A stretch of DNA of 6,099 nt from Bacillota bacterium (lineage in GTDB: Bacteria; Bacillota; Clostridia; Peptostreptococcales; Natronincolaceae), in NCBI GenBank assembly GCA_023387935.1, contig JAEWHG010000200.1, forward strand, positions 1 to 6,099. Direction: 5' to 3'. Position 1 is the first letter of the stretch. Each line of letters opens with the position of its first letter. Below the pieces are notes generated by a model, which was given only the letters and a program-made list of their open reading frames with translations, was not told where the DNA came from and did no database searches. This document shows, piece after piece, positions 5,682 through 6,099 of the stretch. The position numbers and the translations under genes were made by a program.

Positions 5682-6099
5682 GTGATTATTCCAAAATCAG
5701 TAGAAATATTGGAAGTATGCCCCAGAGATGGCTTCCAGAATGTAAAAGATTTTATTGCAACAGAAGACAAAGTAGCCATTGTAGAGAAGTTAATTGATGC
5801 TAATTTTAAGCGAATCGAGCTAGGTTCTTTCGTTAGCCCAAAAGCGATTCCTCAGATGGCTGATACCAAAGATGTTGTAGCCGCTGCAAAGAAATATGCC
5901 GTAGATAAAGACATTAAGTTTGTGGCACTTGTACCGAATGCAAGGGGAGTTGAATCTGCTATTGCAGCTGGTGTAGATCAAATTACCTACGTAATAAGTG
6001 CCAGCGAGAGCCATAATAAGGCAAATGTAAATCGCAGTGTTACTGAATCTATGGAACAATATGAAACGTTAATTAGGGAATATAAAGGTAATATCGATT
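5682..6099 (+). CDS. HMG-CoA-lyase-like enzyme, DRE-TIM superfamily (3' partial)
   Basis: The first 139 codons are present; homologues are about 300 aa. The start is GTG at 5682, eight bases after AAGGAG (5668-5673). ATGs at 5674 and 5680 run straight into stops. The fold is a TIM barrel that cleaves 3-hydroxy-3-methyl-acyl-CoA thioesters by a metal-dependent retro-Claisen reaction, as in HMG-CoA to acetyl-CoA and acetoacetate. Visible motifs are EVCPRDGFQN (11-20) with catalytic Arg15 and metal-ligand Asp16, IELGSFVSPKAIPQMAD (45-61) with Glu46 spaced from Asp16 exactly as Glu72 from Asp42 in human HMGCL, VALVPNARG (81-89), and SASESHNKANVN (106-117) matching the HMGCL SASE...K.N.N block. 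The metal-binding His pair and active-site Cys lie beyond the window edge. Departures from true HMGCL are EVC for EVG and PKAIPQ for PKWVPQ, so a related citramalyl-CoA or other lyase is possible. It sits 52 bases after the permease and is probably co-transcribed. Confidence 0.9.
   Translation, partial: MIIPKSVEILEVCPRDGFQNVKDFIATEDKVAIVEKLIDANFKRIELGSFVSPKAIPQMADTKDVVAAAKKYAVDKDIKFVALVPNARGVESAIAAGVDQITYVISASESHNKANVNRSVTESMEQYETLIREYKGNID

Noticed and set aside
5680..5682. ATG start for the lyase gene
   Set aside because: The next codon in that frame is TGA. The overlapping GTG at 5682 is in the lyase frame with correct ribosome-binding-site spacing.
1..6099. CRISPR array, tRNA, rRNA or insertion sequence
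   Set aside because: No regularly spaced repeats, no cloverleaf or rRNA-like blocks, and no transposase frame or terminal inverted repeats were seen.

Overview
This is an AT-rich window of bacterial chromosome. Strong AGGAGG-type ribosome binding sites, clostridial-looking codon use, one GTG start, and a PAS/AAA+/Fis sigma-54 activator facing a CoA-thioester operon point to an anaerobic low-GC Firmicute, most likely a member of the Clostridia. No species can be named from the sequence alone. All recognisable genes are on the + strand.

Left part (1-1027): the 3' two thirds of a class I/II PLP-dependent aminotransferase runs in from the left edge. It is followed 17 bases later by a short decayed gene with the N-terminus of an arginase/agmatinase (ureohydrolase). 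That remnant is broken by two single-base deletions and lacks the rest of the enzyme. Its last in-frame stop touches a compact intrinsic terminator that closes this unit.

Middle (about 1030-2628): an intergenic stretch with a TATAAT-type promoter candidate leads to an intact sigma-54 activator (enhancer-binding protein, 452 aa) made of PAS, AAA+ and Fis-type HTH domains. Its sigma-54 contact loop reads ASFTGA instead of the canonical GAFTGA.

Intergenic control region (2629-3174): it holds a long AT-rich hairpin, a strong intrinsic terminator for the regulator gene, a direct repeat TGACTATAT with 11-bp periodicity, a weak TATAAT promoter candidate, an off-spaced sigma-54-like box, and a well-formed -24/-12 sigma-54 promoter (TGGCAT-N5-TTGCT) 78 bp before the next start codon. 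An 18-bp dyad lies in the predicted 5' leader.

Right part (3175-6099): a tightly packed operon of three genes. They encode a family III CoA-transferase with its catalytic Asp169, a MatC-type dicarboxylate permease beginning one base after the transferase stop, and the first 139 codons of an HMG-CoA-lyase-like (DRE-TIM) enzyme, cut by the right edge. The simplest reading is a sigma-54-inducible catabolic module. The PAS regulator would sense a signal, the permease imports a dicarboxylic acid, the transferase makes its CoA thioester, and the lyase splits a 3-hydroxy-3-methyl-acyl-CoA. 3-Hydroxy-3-methylglutarate is the most economical substrate guess. Citramalate, itaconate and related acids remain possible.
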